Origin: Hermatobates lingyangjiaoensis
Lineage: Eukaryota > Arthropoda > Insecta > Hemiptera > Hermatobatidae
Assembly (NCBI GenBank): GCA_026182355.1
Contig: JAPFBL010000049.1
Span: forward strand, 6,283,001 to 6,347,000
Direction: 5' to 3'
DNA: 64,000 bases
In this document: in pieces, positions 22,230 to 34,385 of the stretch
Numbering within the stretch: the first letter of the stretch is position 1
How the letters are laid out: every line of letters starts with the position of its first letter
The notes under the pieces: model-generated
Told to the model about the DNA's origin: nothing
Seen by the model: only the letters and a program-made list of their open reading frames with translations
Database searches by the model: none
Position numbers and translations under genes: made by a program

Positions 22230-23551
22230 AAAAGTGGAAGTTTTTCCCAGAACTCTGTTATACGATTGATGTAAATATATATTATGAAAAAAATATATAT
22301 CAGTAATTAGCCAGCTTTGCATACTGAAATCGAATTTGAATCTGGCTTCTCATTATAATTTAAAAATCTTATATCTGGAAGCTCAACATTTTTAAAAATA
22401 GTAAATACGAAACACTAGACCAGCAAAGTGACTAAGCTAGTTATTTGTCAGTCAACAATAACACATAAAAATTTGCATCTGATAATCATGTTTTATTCAT
22501 GGGTTCAGCATGAAGATTGATTATAGCACATTGTTAGACAAATATGTCATACCACGGAAATTAGCAAAAATTTTATGTTTGATTATTTTTACATATTATA
22601 TAAATATTTATACATTTTTTACATGTAAGAGATTTATTCTTCTTATATCACATATCTAGTCATTTAATCATTTAAATTTTTTTCATTAAACCTCTAAACA
22701 ATATTATTTTAGTGGATTCACTCAAAAAATATTGTTTATTTCCAAGTCAATTTGAAGAATACAAACAAATTTAACAAGTATAGCAGGTGAATTAGTCCAG
22801 GATGAATATTCAGTTTTTATATCTTTATTGATTTTTTCTACAATTGAAATTACGTGCATTTTTTTTTAGAAACTACTAACCTTTAGTACAAGTTTTTGTC
22901 AAATTTTCATTATCCTTTAGTGAGCAAAAAAAAAAACATTTTCTAAAAGGTATTCTACTTTTCATATTTTTTTAAAAAAAACAATAATGAGTCATTTTAT
23001 TTAATGTAATTTTATACAAAATAACCTCAAATCACACCCCAATGACGCCCTATTTTTAGGCATTATTTTATTTTCAATTGTCGGTATGATTTGTATCGTT
23101 CTCAGAATCTATCACATTAAATCGTTTATTAAAAAAAAAGTTTTCATTTGTTTTCACATTCTGACTATTTATTCAGTTATTGCATTGGTTGCTTTTTAAG
23201 TAATGAAAAAGTTTTAAGACTAAAGTTTTTAGTTTAAGATAAAAAAAGTTGTCTAAGAACACATGTTGAAAAAAACAGTTACTTTCACATAATGAATAAT
23301 TGCTCCCAAACAAATGGGTTTATCTACACTATGCGAACAATTTTTGTGTAAAATATTAATTTGATCCATCCAAGATTGCAGACTGTAGCGTGTATCCATA
23401 CTTTTTGATACATACAAACCGCCCACTCAAACACACACACACACATCATAGAGAAAACAACATAAATCGACTTTTAGAACCTCAAGACATGTAAACCGAA
23501 AAATCTCGAAATGGAATTCCACACTTACTATGCTTTAGCTATAGCTAAGTA
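22230..23551 (-). repeat. HER repeat, reverse
   Basis: A mutated 5' hairpin (GCTTTAGCTATAGCTAAGT on the + strand) lies near 23532-23551. A CA tract lies at 23430-23445, matching the family TG tract, and internal blocks run in reverse to 'acatgtaag' near 22620. Reverse-oriented 3'-half text ('taattagccagctttgcat', 'tataatttaaaaatcttata') continues at 22240-22440. It is more diverged than the copies at 3.7, 15.6 and 30 kb. Confidence 0.7.
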
Positions 23552-24954
23552 AAAAGAAAGAGTTATTACAATAACTCTATTCTAATGTTATTTCAATGAG
23601 CTCGATGTTTACTGGTAGATGGTTTATTTTCACTTTTTTAGAAATAAAATTTGATCTCTTTATTCATATGTTAATAATTTGATGTCACATAAAATTAAAA
23701 TGCGTCATTTCACAAATGAGATTAAAATTAATTAGAAAAACATGAAATGAGGTTACACAAAGCCAATGCAGACTGTTTTATTTGTAATTTCTTTTTATAA
23801 ATCAAACTGCTTGTTACAATGGTTTAATCAACCGTTATTTTCTTGAAGTGCAAACTGTTTTCAGTTTTAATTTCCACATGAAATATTATTTTTTTCTAAT
23901 GGTATATCTCATTTTATAAACAATTTCTTGTTTTTACATAATTTTATCTCAAAAATGAATCCTTATATTTTTATCTTTTTAAAGTATAAATATTAATTTA
24001 ATCAAATAAAATTTTCTTTTGCACTGTTGAAAATACATCATTTTACCTCAAGATGAAAAAATTATAACGTTAGTTTAAAAATTTTTGTTAAGATTATGTT
24101 CATTCAAAGGATGATGATTGTATCATACTAAAATATGATAAGTATAATTATAAATGTGTAGATGTCATCACTGGTGAACCTTATAATGCATAAATAATTA
24201 TATTGAATAAATACTTTAAATTAATTTAAAGATCACTTAAATGAAATACTATAGCCTTCAATTCTTGTAGTTATAAATAATGCTTAATCTCTTTTGTAGG
24301 ATGCATGAAAATAACTTTTATATAGCACGCAAGTACTCTTTAGATTTCAATCCTGACACCCATAATTACTCATAAGCAATAAAGTTCAAATATATTAATT
24401 TTTAAATTAGACTCTATTGTTATAGCTATAAAAATATCAGAAGTTTATTATTATTAGCATGACTGTTTTTTTAAACTTACAGGTATGAATACCAAAAGGT
24501 ACATCATTTAAATCAATTTGTATAAATATTAAAAACATATTTAGAAATAGAGAAGTTATTTTGTTAGTTTTTGGTGAACGTGAATTGATTCGTAGTGTCT
24601 ATGACTTATTTTCAAAAATTGACTTTTTCTTAAGTTTGTTCTTTTGTATAGATAGAAAATGTGGGTCATTTCATATTAGCACCGGTTTTAGCTATGACGT
24701 GTCACATCAGTTCTGAATTTCACTGAATTTCACATTAATATCCTTGAATTAGAGGAAGGATATTAATAAATATTTACATAACATCCTGCTGTCTTCTGAA
24801 ACTTTACAACTACTCTAACGAATTACGTTAACGGGAAGTTCTATCTTTGAAAGTGAAACCATTGGTACCAAGTCATATTTGCTAAGCACTGGACCACACG
24901 AGCTATAACAATAGAAGGAATAGTTAGATAGATATTAGCATTAGTTAGTTAGAT
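23552..24954. other. AT-rich intergenic DNA, nothing recognised
   Basis: No coding, repeat-end or RNA signal seen. Confidence 0.45.
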
Positions 24955-25246
24955 ACAGTGGCAGTCCCACAAGGGAACACAGATAGACCAAACATTGGTC
25001 ATTTGCGATACCACACAATGAAGATTAATTCTACATAGGGACTTCTAAATGTTTCTTTACTCAAAGGTATTTAGAGGAGGGATCTTTAAGGAACACCTGG
25101 CGTCGTACAGGCTCGGGACAGATTACTTAACGTCCTACTCCGAGGGATGATGTGCTCAGATTTATAAATATACCAGAGGTAATATTTAACAATGAACTTA
25201 CCAGTCTAGATGCAAACACGATTCTATTGGGCTAACTTGGCCTCCA
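24955..25246 (-). repeat. tRNA-derived SINE, copy B
   Basis: Reverse orientation. The tRNA-like head at the right end reads GGCCAAGTTAGCCCAATAGA on the minus strand (degenerate A box); the B-box region is also mutated. The body (reverse complement of 'ctccgagggatgatgtgctcag', 'ggcgtcgtacaggctcggg', 'ttgcgataccacacaatgaa') matches copies A, C and D. It ends at the left with the shared 'gttcccttgtg' tail segment. Confidence 0.85.
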
Positions 25247-25832
25247 CGAAAATAGTTAAATAAGTTTTAGTTTTAAGAAATCTTTTAGAAAAAGTTATTT
25301 CATATTTAACTACTCAGTTGTTATCAGAAATCGAACTATTTTAGAATAGACCTTCTTGTGGTTGAAATAGCTAATCAGGTAGTTTGAACAGAAAATTGTT
25401 TAAAGAATAAATGAACTCTCTGTAAAGGTCATGAGAGCTAAAGCATATGTGGGAAAGTTAAAGCGTAGGTGGGAAACCACTTCTTTATTCAATCATTTTA
25501 TGCAAAAACCTGATTTGGGGAACATGTGAGAAAATGAAACTTCAATAGATAATAAAAAAACATACCAAGCAAGAAGAACAAGTGATACTGCATAGAAGGT
25601 TAAACTTGTAAGGTGTTTTTTTCTATTTTTAAATTTGAAAAAGTAGATTTATTGTAATGAAAGTTGGGGGAAGTGTAGTTGAGCTGACTACTTGAGCTGG
25701 TCAGGTGAGTAGGGGACTTTTTCACTGTCTCAAGATCCTCCCTCTTCTCGGTGTAGTGAGTGGCAAACTTGTGCATGCATCCTTTTCATCATTTCATTAT
25801 CCCATTTCATTACTTGTTACACGCGTTCTTTT
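25247..25832. other. AT-rich intergenic DNA, nothing recognised
   Basis: No coding or mobile-element signal seen. Confidence 0.45.
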
Positions 25833-28250
25833 ACTTTACTATAAGTAAAATATAGTGATCGCGAAAAAATTCAATCTCGAGATTTTGACAGAACTACATG
25901 TTTTGAGGTCCCAAAAGTCGTTTTATGAAGTTTTTTCGATGATATCTGTGTATGTGTGTGGTAAATTCTTGATGGATAAAATTGATATTTTACACAAAAA
26001 TGGGTCGTATAGTGTAGATGATCCCCATTGTTTAGGAGGAATTGTGCATGACGGAATAGTCACTTCTTTTCGCCAAAAACCAGTTTTCAGAAAACATTTT
26101 TTTCTCCTAAACTGCTACTTCTAGAGTTTTAAAATTTTTGCATTATCTTTGAGGTTACAAATAAAATAAGAGAAAACATATAATCAGATTTTTAAAACAA
26201 CGGAAAATTTTTTTTCAATGAAATATAAAAATTTTGTCTTATAATTCAAACTGAAAGCTTGTGAGAGCGATACAAGCCATACCGTTTGACGAATCAAAAT
26301 GAAACTACACCTAAAAGTAGAACATTATGTGGAGGATGAGATGAGATAATTGTTTTCAAAATTACGTTCACCAAAAGGCCGTTACAGTACAATTTCTAGT
26401 TTCAGAAAATGTTTTTGAAGCTAAACGGCTCACTAGACAAAGGTAAAGATTTGAAAAAAATAAAACAAAAAATTAGCAATTTAGAAAAAAACATTCACTA
26501 AATTTCAATCACAGCAAAAAGCAATAAAGCTGTAAAACCTGTTTTTTATCCTAGAAAAAGGGATCACTTGCTATATTTGCCCAATTTTTGATATTTATTT
26601 ACATTGTTAACACTGATTTAGAATTTTTTTGAGCAAATACACTGAAATAAAATTGATTAGAAAAAAATAAAATTTGTTGACTGATATGAGATATAGGAGG
26701 AATAATATTTTTATATGTCAAAAATCACCAGCAATAAACGAAAATTTCCTTTGCTTTCCATGGTATAATGAATTTTTTTCACAAAATGCTGGAATACTCG
26801 TATATAAAGTTCGTGATTTTGTTTGTTTCATTGTTTGTTCACCCATTTCCTTGGAGATAAAGACCTGAAATTAAATATATATTATTTATTACCTTAATAA
26901 TGTTAAATAAAAGAAAATGATCACTATATTCCCAAAATTGGAGCCAGGGTAGCAAGTGTCTTGCGTGCTCGCCGATGACAGTCGTGGAAATATATTATAT
27001 ATAAATGTACAAAAAAATTAATTTAAAATTTACGAAATATAAGCACTATAAATAAATAACGAAATAAAAAAAATAACTAATATATTTTTTCTCAATATAC
27101 ATTCACAGCAACCTTATGATAGAGTACAGCACTCAGGAAAATTAGTTAGCACTAATTTTATTAATTTAATTAATTATGTATTAACAGTATACATTATTTT
27201 TGATAAAGGGGAAAGAAAATCATTTTATTAAATACTAAGAAGCCCTAAAATTTCTAGTACAATAATTCAATTAAAGACCAAAAATGTAAAACGAAATTCA
27301 TAATTGAAAACTTTCGTTTGGAGTATAATAAATGTATTAATCCTACATATTAAATGAAAAATTATTTTAAAACGACATTTTTTCTTACATATTTGTGACA
27401 TTTTTCAGGCAAAATAAAAATATTTTCTTGTTTTAAATGGGGAAATTTTCAATGTAGAAGGTGGTCAGGTAAACTATGTAGTAAGTAGATCCACTGGCTA
27501 TTGGAACAAAAACAATCTTCCCCGGTAAGAGGTTATTTCGTAACACGAAATCCACAATTTCGCTATTCAGAAATGCTATTACTGCTGCAGTTATACTACT
27601 GATATTATATGCATCAGTGGTGTGATATACAATAATAAGCGTGCCATATATATTGATAAGTGGATCAATCACTATCTGTACTACCTCCAGGATGAAAGGT
27701 TTATAAACATCTGTCGTTTAGACATTTATATGATACTTAAGTGGAGCATTATAATTTTTTTTTATTGTTATAGAACAACATACTCCACCGGAAGGCATTA
27801 CCTGCATTAAAACTGTCAATAGTACACAATAATCCTTATTAAATTATGAAAATGCAGCTTAACAATTATAATAATTAACAATGATGATAATAACAAAAAT
27901 ATAATATAATGTAAAATTTAAATTAATCCAAGACTAATCAATAATTATGATCACGATGATATAAAACAGTACTACTAACAAAATAATAACAACACAATGA
28001 TTATAATTGGACATAATGGTAACAGATTAATCACGGCTACTCACACACATAGTACAGGCTATTATAACTGTTGAATTAAGTAAATTAAATATTTTTCCAT
28101 CATTTTTTTGAAGATACCGACTAGGCTCTTGTCCAACAAAACTGTGGGGCCCACACACCTCTGGCAGTTACCACTCGTCTGTCCATCCTGTTCCTCTCCG
28201 AGTTCAACAAACATTATAAATTATATACCTAAGAAGTACGATATTACGTT
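25833..28250 (+). repeat. HER repeat, long copy interrupted by a retroposon
   Basis: 5' hairpin ACTTTACTATAAGTAAAAT (one mismatch) at 25833, family 5' half, the middle segment ('tttccatggtataatgaatt' at 26755) and the 3' half to about 27754. Family sequence resumes at 28212 (ATTATAAATTATATACCTAA), so the copy is split by a 457-bp insertion. The usual 3' terminus (CCACTCCAGA) is not reached; after about 28250 the sequence joins internal family sequence. Confidence 0.8.
27755..28211 (-). mobile_element. Retroposon nested in HER, with 8-bp target duplication
   Basis: The insertion is bounded by CATTATAA at 27747-27754 and again at 28212-28219. It starts on the + strand with a run of 9 T, that is, a poly(A) tail on the minus strand. 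Its far end is GC-richer (28130-28206, with GTGGGGCCCACACACC and TGTCCATCCTGTTCC). This is the structure of a minus-strand SINE or a truncated LINE. No A/B box or RT motif is recognised. Confidence 0.65.
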
Positions 28251-28610
28251 AATGAAGTATTGCTCATTTAAAAGGCGTGACATTTTGGAAAAAAAATTGA
28301 ACAGGAAATTAGTAATTTATAAAAAAAATCATGAAATTTTAATAATGGTAAAGAGAAATAGAGCAAAAAAAAGAAAATATTAATCCTGGACTAATGGTTT
28401 ACTTCCTACGCTTGGTGTACTTTTTTACATAGTCTACATTGACTTAGACATTTTTTTGAATGAATGCACTGAAATAAAATTGATAATTAGAGGTTTAATG
28501 AAAAGTTTTTAAATAAATTAAGAACTTAATATGAGATGCAAAAGAATAAACTTCTTACATGTAAAAAATCAATGTTAATCTATATAAATAAAATAATAAA
28601 TTTGTCTATA
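28251..28610 (+). repeat. HER internal fragment
   Basis: Follows the split copy directly and carries mid-family blocks: 'aaaaaaaattgaac', 'atcatgaaattttaat', 'atcctggactaatggttta', 'acattgacttagacattttt', 'cactgaaataaaattgata' and 'tcttacatgtaaaaaatca'. It is either a rearranged part of the same copy or a second truncated insertion. Confidence 0.65.
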
Positions 28611-28720
28611 CATTGCTTAGAACTGACTCATTTCAAGTTTTCTTTACGTTGCACACATTGGAGAAACCGAATCCACCCTTAGAAAAATTTCTGTCGGTTT
28701 GTCGGTTTGTCCGCAAAATT

Positions 28721-29012
28721 TTGTCACGAGTAAACTCAGCCACCATAAGACATATAAGGTTGAAACTTTGACAGTAGATTTGTGTATCTCTAACTTAAAA
28801 TATAGGCTCTGAATTGATTGGAAATTCAAGGTAAAAGTGAAGTTATGGGTGTTTAATGGAAAAACGTTTGTCACAAGTAAACTCAGCCACCATAAGACAT
28901 AGCGAGCTAAAACTTTTTAACTAGATTTGTGTATGCCTAACTTTAAATATAGGTTCTAAATAGATAGATAATTCAGTGCAGAAGCGAAGTTATGGGGCTT
29001 TAAAATGTATTT
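28721..29012 (+). repeat. 147-bp tandem duplication
   Basis: Two head-to-tail units start with TTGTCACGAGTAAACTCAGC (28721) and TTGTCACAAGTAAACTCAGC (28868). Both continue with 'caccataagacata', 'agatttgtgtat', 'atataggttct' or 'ataggctct' and 'gaagttatggg'. The period is 147 bp. The preceding text (TGTCGGTTTGTCGGTTTGTC) contains a short direct repeat. Confidence 0.85.
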
Positions 29013-29110
29013 GCCCAACTTTACAGACAAGTTTGTTTAGAAAATACACAGGAGGGCAAGCAGGTATTGTTAGTTAATTTTAATTTCAATTGAACATATA
29101 AATATATTGC

Positions 29111-29802
29111 ATATTTGATACCATTGAAAAGGTGTTTCCCAGAGTTGAAGATGTACTATCTATTAAGAATAAATAGCTTTGCGAACGAGCAAATCTCAGC
29201 CCTTAATATGAACAGGCAGGAAAAATCAACAAGCAAGTTCTTAGGCTATATCCTACGGAGGAAATAAATTACAAGTCAGTAAAGTGAGTGATTAGTGATA
29301 AGGAAGCAGTTAATTATCTAACTGAATTTCTTGACTCTGAATTTCTTTCTCCTGGACTGACTGCTCATTGATTTAAAAATTTAAATCATGCTGCAATTTA
29401 GTAGCAGTAACTAAATTCCATGTTAGGAAACGTGAGTGCCCAAAACTGTGGAACGGGACACGACTCTGAGTTCGTTCTCTGCACAGATGTGCCATAGAGG
29501 CTGGCATCATGACTGGTGTAGTATTGGGCAGTCTCTATGTATACCACGCATACCATTGATTCCGAGTCACTATTTGTTTCCGTTGAAACGATTGCAAAGT
29601 CCCGTCAGAGTCTATTTCTGACATTAACTAGGTTGCAAGGGGAAATTTATCTAACGCAGGAATTCAAGTTAGCGAAACCAAGTTTTTCTCACATGGTCAA
29701 CTGTAGTTTACTTGCTCAAGGGTCAGAGGTTCCAACTGTTTGTTCTTCCATGAATCTGAAGGACAGTCAGCTAATGTAGTGTATACAGAGGCATTTGCTT
29801 AA
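29111..29802 (+). pseudogene. Helitron RepHel helicase C-terminus, decayed
   Basis: The text matches the C-terminal end of Helitron-encoded Pif1-like helicase in order. LCERANLSP (family WLCERAILAP) is near 29174. EQAGKINKQVLRLYPTEEI then NYKSV (family INxxIL...GEExxYKSxD) is at 29208-29280. KEAVNYLTEFLDSE then LSPGL (family DEAVNYPTEFLNS...PGLPPH) is at 29303-29365. CPKLWNGTRL (family PKLCNGTRL) is at 29437-29468. IPRIPLIPS then KRLQSPVR is at 29540-29610. FFSHGQL and CSRV, then NVVYTEA, are at 29684-29798, with a stop at 29800-29802. Several in-frame stops and at least three frameshifts show it is dead. Only about 200 of the roughly 1,400 residues of a full RepHel are left; no Rep domain or Helitron end is seen. 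Confidence 0.93.
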
Positions 29803-29919
29803 CACTGTACTAATAATGGTATTTTCTACTATTCCATAATTTATAATGACATTTTGAAATACCAAGTATAATAGAATTTTTGATTCCGTCAAAGACGAGT
29901 ACGTTTGCTAGTGAAACAT

Positions 29920-30012
29920 ATAATTTCTGTTGCACTCCATGGTGTGATTTTTGTCGACCAATATGCTCTAATCAATCTATGTGTTGCACCCCTGAACTTA
30001 ATATCAGATATA
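29920..30012 (+). repeat. HER middle-segment fragment
   Basis: CACTCCATGGTGTGATTTTT followed by 'ctgaacttaatatcag' matches the middle segment of the longest HER copy (about 16555-16640). It directly precedes the hairpin start of a complete copy, as if that copy inserted into an older one. Confidence 0.55.
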
Positions 30013-30019
30013 CATTTTT

Positions 30020-31620
30020 ACTTTACTATAAGTAAAGTATAGTGATCGTGAAAAAATTCGATCTCGAGATTTTGACGGAATTACATGTTTTGAGGCCCCA
30101 GAAGTCGTTTTACGACGTTTTTACGATGATGTCTGTGTGTGTGTTTACCACGCTACGGTCCAGAATCTTTGATGGATTAAGTTGATATTTTACTCAAAAA
30201 TGGGCCTCATAAAGACGAAGATTCCTATTGTTTGGGAAGAATTATGCATGATGGGAAAGTCACTTTTTTTGCCAAAAACCGTTTTTTTGAAAACATTTAT
30301 TTCTCCTAAACTGATTACCCTAGAGGTTTGAAATTTTGACATTATCTTTGAGCTTACAAATGGAACAAACGAAAAATATATTCAGAATTTTAAAACAACA
30401 GGAAATATTTTTTTTCAATAAAATGTACAAATTTTGACTTATAATTCAATCTCAAACCTTGTGAGAGCGATACAAGCCATACTGTTTGATGGACAAGAAT
30501 GAAACTGTGCCTATAAATAGCACATTATGTGTAAAATGAGTTGAGATATTTTTTTTCAAAATTACATTCGCTAATGGGGCGTTACAGTACGATTTCTGTT
30601 TTCAGAAAATGTTTTTTTGACGCTAAACGGCTGATTAAAAAATAATGAAAATTTGACCAAAAATGGAACGAAAAATTAGTAGTTCATAAAAAAAATTTAT
30701 GAAGTTTCAATTACGGGAAAGAGCAATAACGATATAAAATCTCTTTGTTTACCCTAGACTAAGAGATCACCTGCTATACTTGTCGAATTTTTTGTATTTT
30801 TTTACATTGTTTACATTGACTTAGGAATTTTTTGAGTGAATACACTGAGATAAAATTGATTTTATAAAGTAACAGTTTAAATTGTTTATTGAATTATGTG
30901 AGATGTAAGAGGAATAATATTGTGCACGAAAATGATAACACTCACTCAGAAAAAATTCGTATATATGTTATTTGACAAAGGGGAAGGAAAATGATCTTAT
31001 TAAATACTAAGAAGCTTATTATTATTATTATTTTAAAGATTAAAATTCCCAGTATGATAATTCTATAAAAGTCCAAAAATGTAAATGATAATTCATAATC
31101 TGAATCTTTCGTTTAGAGATTAATAAATGTAATTATCGTACATCTTTAATTAACAAATCACCTTAAAACAACATTTTCTTCGCAGTTAAAGATGTTTTTC
31201 AGAGAAAAAAAGGGTATTTTCCTGTTTTAAATTTTAAAATTTTACTTTAATATTCAATGTAGAAGGATGTCAAGTAAACGATGTAAGAAATCTACTGGCT
31301 GTTTGAACGAAAGCCATTCTCTTGTAGGAGAATAAATCGTTTCAAGAAATGTTCACTTTGGTTTTTCAAAAATGTTATTACTGCTGTAGTTATACTAATG
31401 CGATTATTTTCAAATAATAAATTATTTTTGATGTACAAAAATAAGCTTATAAAATGATATGTCCTTCAATCTCTATCTGTACTACCTCAGGAATGATAGG
31501 CTAATAATTATATGCCATTTAGATGTTTACGTTATGCTTAAATGAGACGTTATGTTTTATATACTCAAGAAATTTGACATTAAGTTACTTATAGTAAAGT
31601 AGAGTGTAGGCCACTCCAGA
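30020..31620 (+). repeat. HER repeat, complete 1.6-kb form
   Basis: Perfect hairpin ACTTTACTATAAGTAAAGT at the 5' end; 5' block, 'tttgaggccccagaagtcg', a short TGTG tract, all central blocks and the 3' half. It ends TTACTTATAGTAAAGTAGAG, then TGTAGGCCACTCCAGA. It is very close to the 3762-5382 copy, including the same middle deletion, so both belong to one younger subfamily. A (TTA)n expansion is inserted at about 31016-31033. Confidence 0.92.
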
Positions 31621-31719
31621 TTTTTTTATTGATGAATCACATTAACATATATTGAAGTGTCCGGATTGGACTCTTCACAATATGTTGTCGACAAATATCC
31701 TGTATTTTACTATTCTAGT

Positions 31720-32434
31720 CTAATAGTTTATATTTATTATTTCCAAAAATTTCAGGCTACCAGCTATAATAGTTTTTAATGCCGGTGTTTTATTTTGAAA
31801 TGCCGGTATTAAATTTGATTTGAGTATGTAAAAGTGGCTAATTACAAATGTATTTTTTCTCAGTATACATTTTCAGCAATCTTACCTTACGTACCTGAGA
31901 GTACAGTATTCAGGAAAAAGATAACACTCGCTCAGGGTGAACTGGATTTTTATGATTTTTGACAAAATGAAACAAAATTGATTTTTTTAAAGCACTTAAA
32001 TTAAAAATTGTCGGAAAATGACATAATAAGAATATTTTCAAATTTTAAATTTGAAAATTTGTCTTAAGTATTCAATGTAGAAGGTGGTCAGATAAAGTAT
32101 GCAAGAGATCCACTGGCTATTGGAACAGAAGCCATGTTCTCCTGTAAAAGATGATTTCGTAACACGAAATCTACCTTTTCTCTTTTTGAAAATGTTATTA
32201 CTTCTGTAGTTATACTAATGAGATTATTTTCATCAATGGTGTGATATACATAAATAAGGTTATAATTGATAAGTGGACCAATCACTATCTTTACTACCTC
32301 AGGAATGAAAGACTAATAAACATCTCCCATTTAGACTATTACATTATGCTTAAATGAGACATTATATATTATATACCCAAGAAGTTTGATATTGAGTTTT
32401 ACTTATAGTAAAGTCGAGTGTAGGCTACTCCAGA
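31720..32434 (+). repeat. HER 3'-half fragment
   Basis: Begins at 'ctagtctaatagtttatatt' and ends TAGTAAAGTCGAGTGTAGGC then TACTCCAGA. It lies 100 bp downstream of a complete copy in the same orientation, similar to the pair at 15.6 and 18.5 kb. Confidence 0.8.
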
Positions 32435-33623
32435 TTATTTTATAAATATTTACATTAATTTACAAAAAAATATATATTAAAGGAGCAGCTTATATTTAAA
32501 ATACACGTAGTTTATCATTAAAGCGTGAATAATCTTACCTTGTTGATGATTTGCAGATGGTATTATGATCATCCTCCACCGAGGAGAGGGAGGTAGGAAA
32601 GTTACAGCCTTTTTGAGAGTTTATCTAATGTGACTTGTTTTTGTCTTATTTTCAGAACTTGACTTTTATGAAATCAAAATCATCGGTTAAGACTCGCAAG
32701 TTCTCCCGACAACTGAAATTTTGCTCACACCCTGAAGTGAAAAATCTGAAATTCCTTGTTTTAATTCCAATGTGCGAGTTCTGACTCATTTGAGAACCAA
32801 AGCATGACTGTTTGTATAATACAATTAAGAGAATTCTTGTCTCATTGTTCATTAATAACTGTTTTTAGCTTTATAACTTGATAACCACACATGTATTCTA
32901 TGATTACATGCACCAAGTTACTTGGATATATTTATATTTCATTTATACATTACACGACCAAGGCCTAATGACGTCATAAACACGATATTTATGTAATATG
33001 CACAATTTTAGTCACATTATTTAGGTCAAATGCTTTGCCTATATGCTATTACTAAACAGAATGGTTATCGCTAATTTGGTTTTTAAAGGGAGATAATTTT
33101 GAATAGAATCTTCATCTAAATGTGTAAACAGTATGAGTAATATACGATTTAAAAATTTTAATAGCAAAATATAATACTTAATTTTTATAAAAATAAATGA
33201 TTCTAGAAAAAAACTGAAGATGCAACAGAATTCATGATAGGAAAATTTTAAAAAAACAAAAAAAGTTACCCCGTCACACAAAAGAGCTTTATGCTAGAAA
33301 CTAACAACGTGTTTTGAACACTTAGTGATGTTCTTTAGGTTTACATCTGCACTGTTGAGGCTGTCTCTATAACGTTTTGAGTGTGAAGAATGAAGTAATA
33401 TATGATTTCAAACTCTCTAAAAAACTGTTGAAGCATAAAATTGGCGTTTGCTATTTTATGTTAAGTGCCCTAAAAATTATTTTTAAATGAGTTTTCGCAA
33501 AGTTACATAAACCACTAAAAATTATGAAACTAAAAAGAATACAATTTTGCACTTGTCTGAACATTCTAGAAAAACAGATGAATTATTGAACAATTTATAT
33601 TCTCTATGTGTACAAAGTAGTAG
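32435..33623. other. AT-rich intergenic DNA; no supported gene
   Basis: A pyrimidine tract plus CAG at about 32640-32656, followed by an open + strand stretch to about 32787, looks like a possible splice acceptor and exon, but nothing else supports it. Short antisense frames here have no family motif. Confidence 0.35.
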
Positions 33624-34385
33624 TTTTATTTTTTTTTAATTTTATTTGTTTAAAGCCACAACAATGTAAGTATTACATTACCAGTGACACTGATAACACA
33701 GATGCAGGAGGGAACACAGGAGGGAAGCAGCAATCCAGTGACTACACTTCCTGGCGTAGGTCTGAGTAGAAAGAAAAAAAAAATCACTTAGAACAGTTCA
33801 TAGTAATAAGTCTCTTGGTCACATCCTCTTCAGACGTCTTCTGGGATTTCCTGAAATGCTTGTGGAGGATATTATTAGGATTAAGGGATTACTATTTTTT
33901 GGAAGTTTTTTGTGAAAAGCTTTATACCGGGATATTGCTACCGGCTGAACTGTTGGTGACTTCAGGTCAGAATAAATTGTTTGGTTCGGTAGTAGGGACA
34001 ATGAAGACTTTTACGAAGGATTTTGGTTTGAAGGGTTTGTATCCTCTGAGAATTAGTTTTCTTTGTTGTTCTGCATATCTCAATGCTGTATGCTCAAATA
34101 GGCATAATCACAGTTCTGTAAAGTAGTAGTTTGTTGTCAGTTGTTAATTTTGAGCGTAGATTCATGAAGTGTAGTAAATGTTTATACCGTCTGTATTGTT
34201 CTGTTCGTTTTATTTTTGTACAGAGACCCCAAGTAAGTCATCTAGGTGTAGTCCTAAGTATTTGGTGGTTGTAGCTTGAGGGATCGGAATATGGTTAAGG
34301 AAGACTGGAGGACACGCAACGTGAATGTTACGTGAACCCTCTTCTGTTCGTTAATGCGTATTCTCCAAAACTTCAACCATGACTC
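33624..34385 (-). pseudogene. Jockey-clade LINE, 5'-truncated 3' end of ORF2 (RT) with poly(A)
   Basis: On the minus strand the fragment opens near 34380 with FWRIRINEQKRVHVTFTLR. This corresponds to the Jockey 'WRIKINExKSxHVTFTLR' segment after the RT catalytic core. It continues with TTKYLGLHLDDLL (KYLGLHLD motif), then RYKAFHKKLPKNSNPL and ISGNPRRRLKR, typical of the Jockey ORF2 C-terminus (usual end PRRRLKRxxPxDL). The ORF end lies near 33798. A short 3' UTR is followed by an A-rich tail (T-run at 33624-33638 on the + strand). Stops and frameshifts are present. Jockey elements are best known from arthropods, which is the best taxonomic hint in the window. Confidence 0.88.

Noticed and set aside
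29111..30020. HER as the 3' end of the Helitron fossil
   Set aside because: No 3' CTRR plus hairpin was found between the helicase stop (29802) and the HER start (30020), and HER occurs elsewhere without helicase sequence.
32640..32790. Splice acceptor plus exon
   Set aside because: A pyrimidine tract, CAG and about 45 open codons occur, but there is no donor, no protein similarity and no neighbouring exon.
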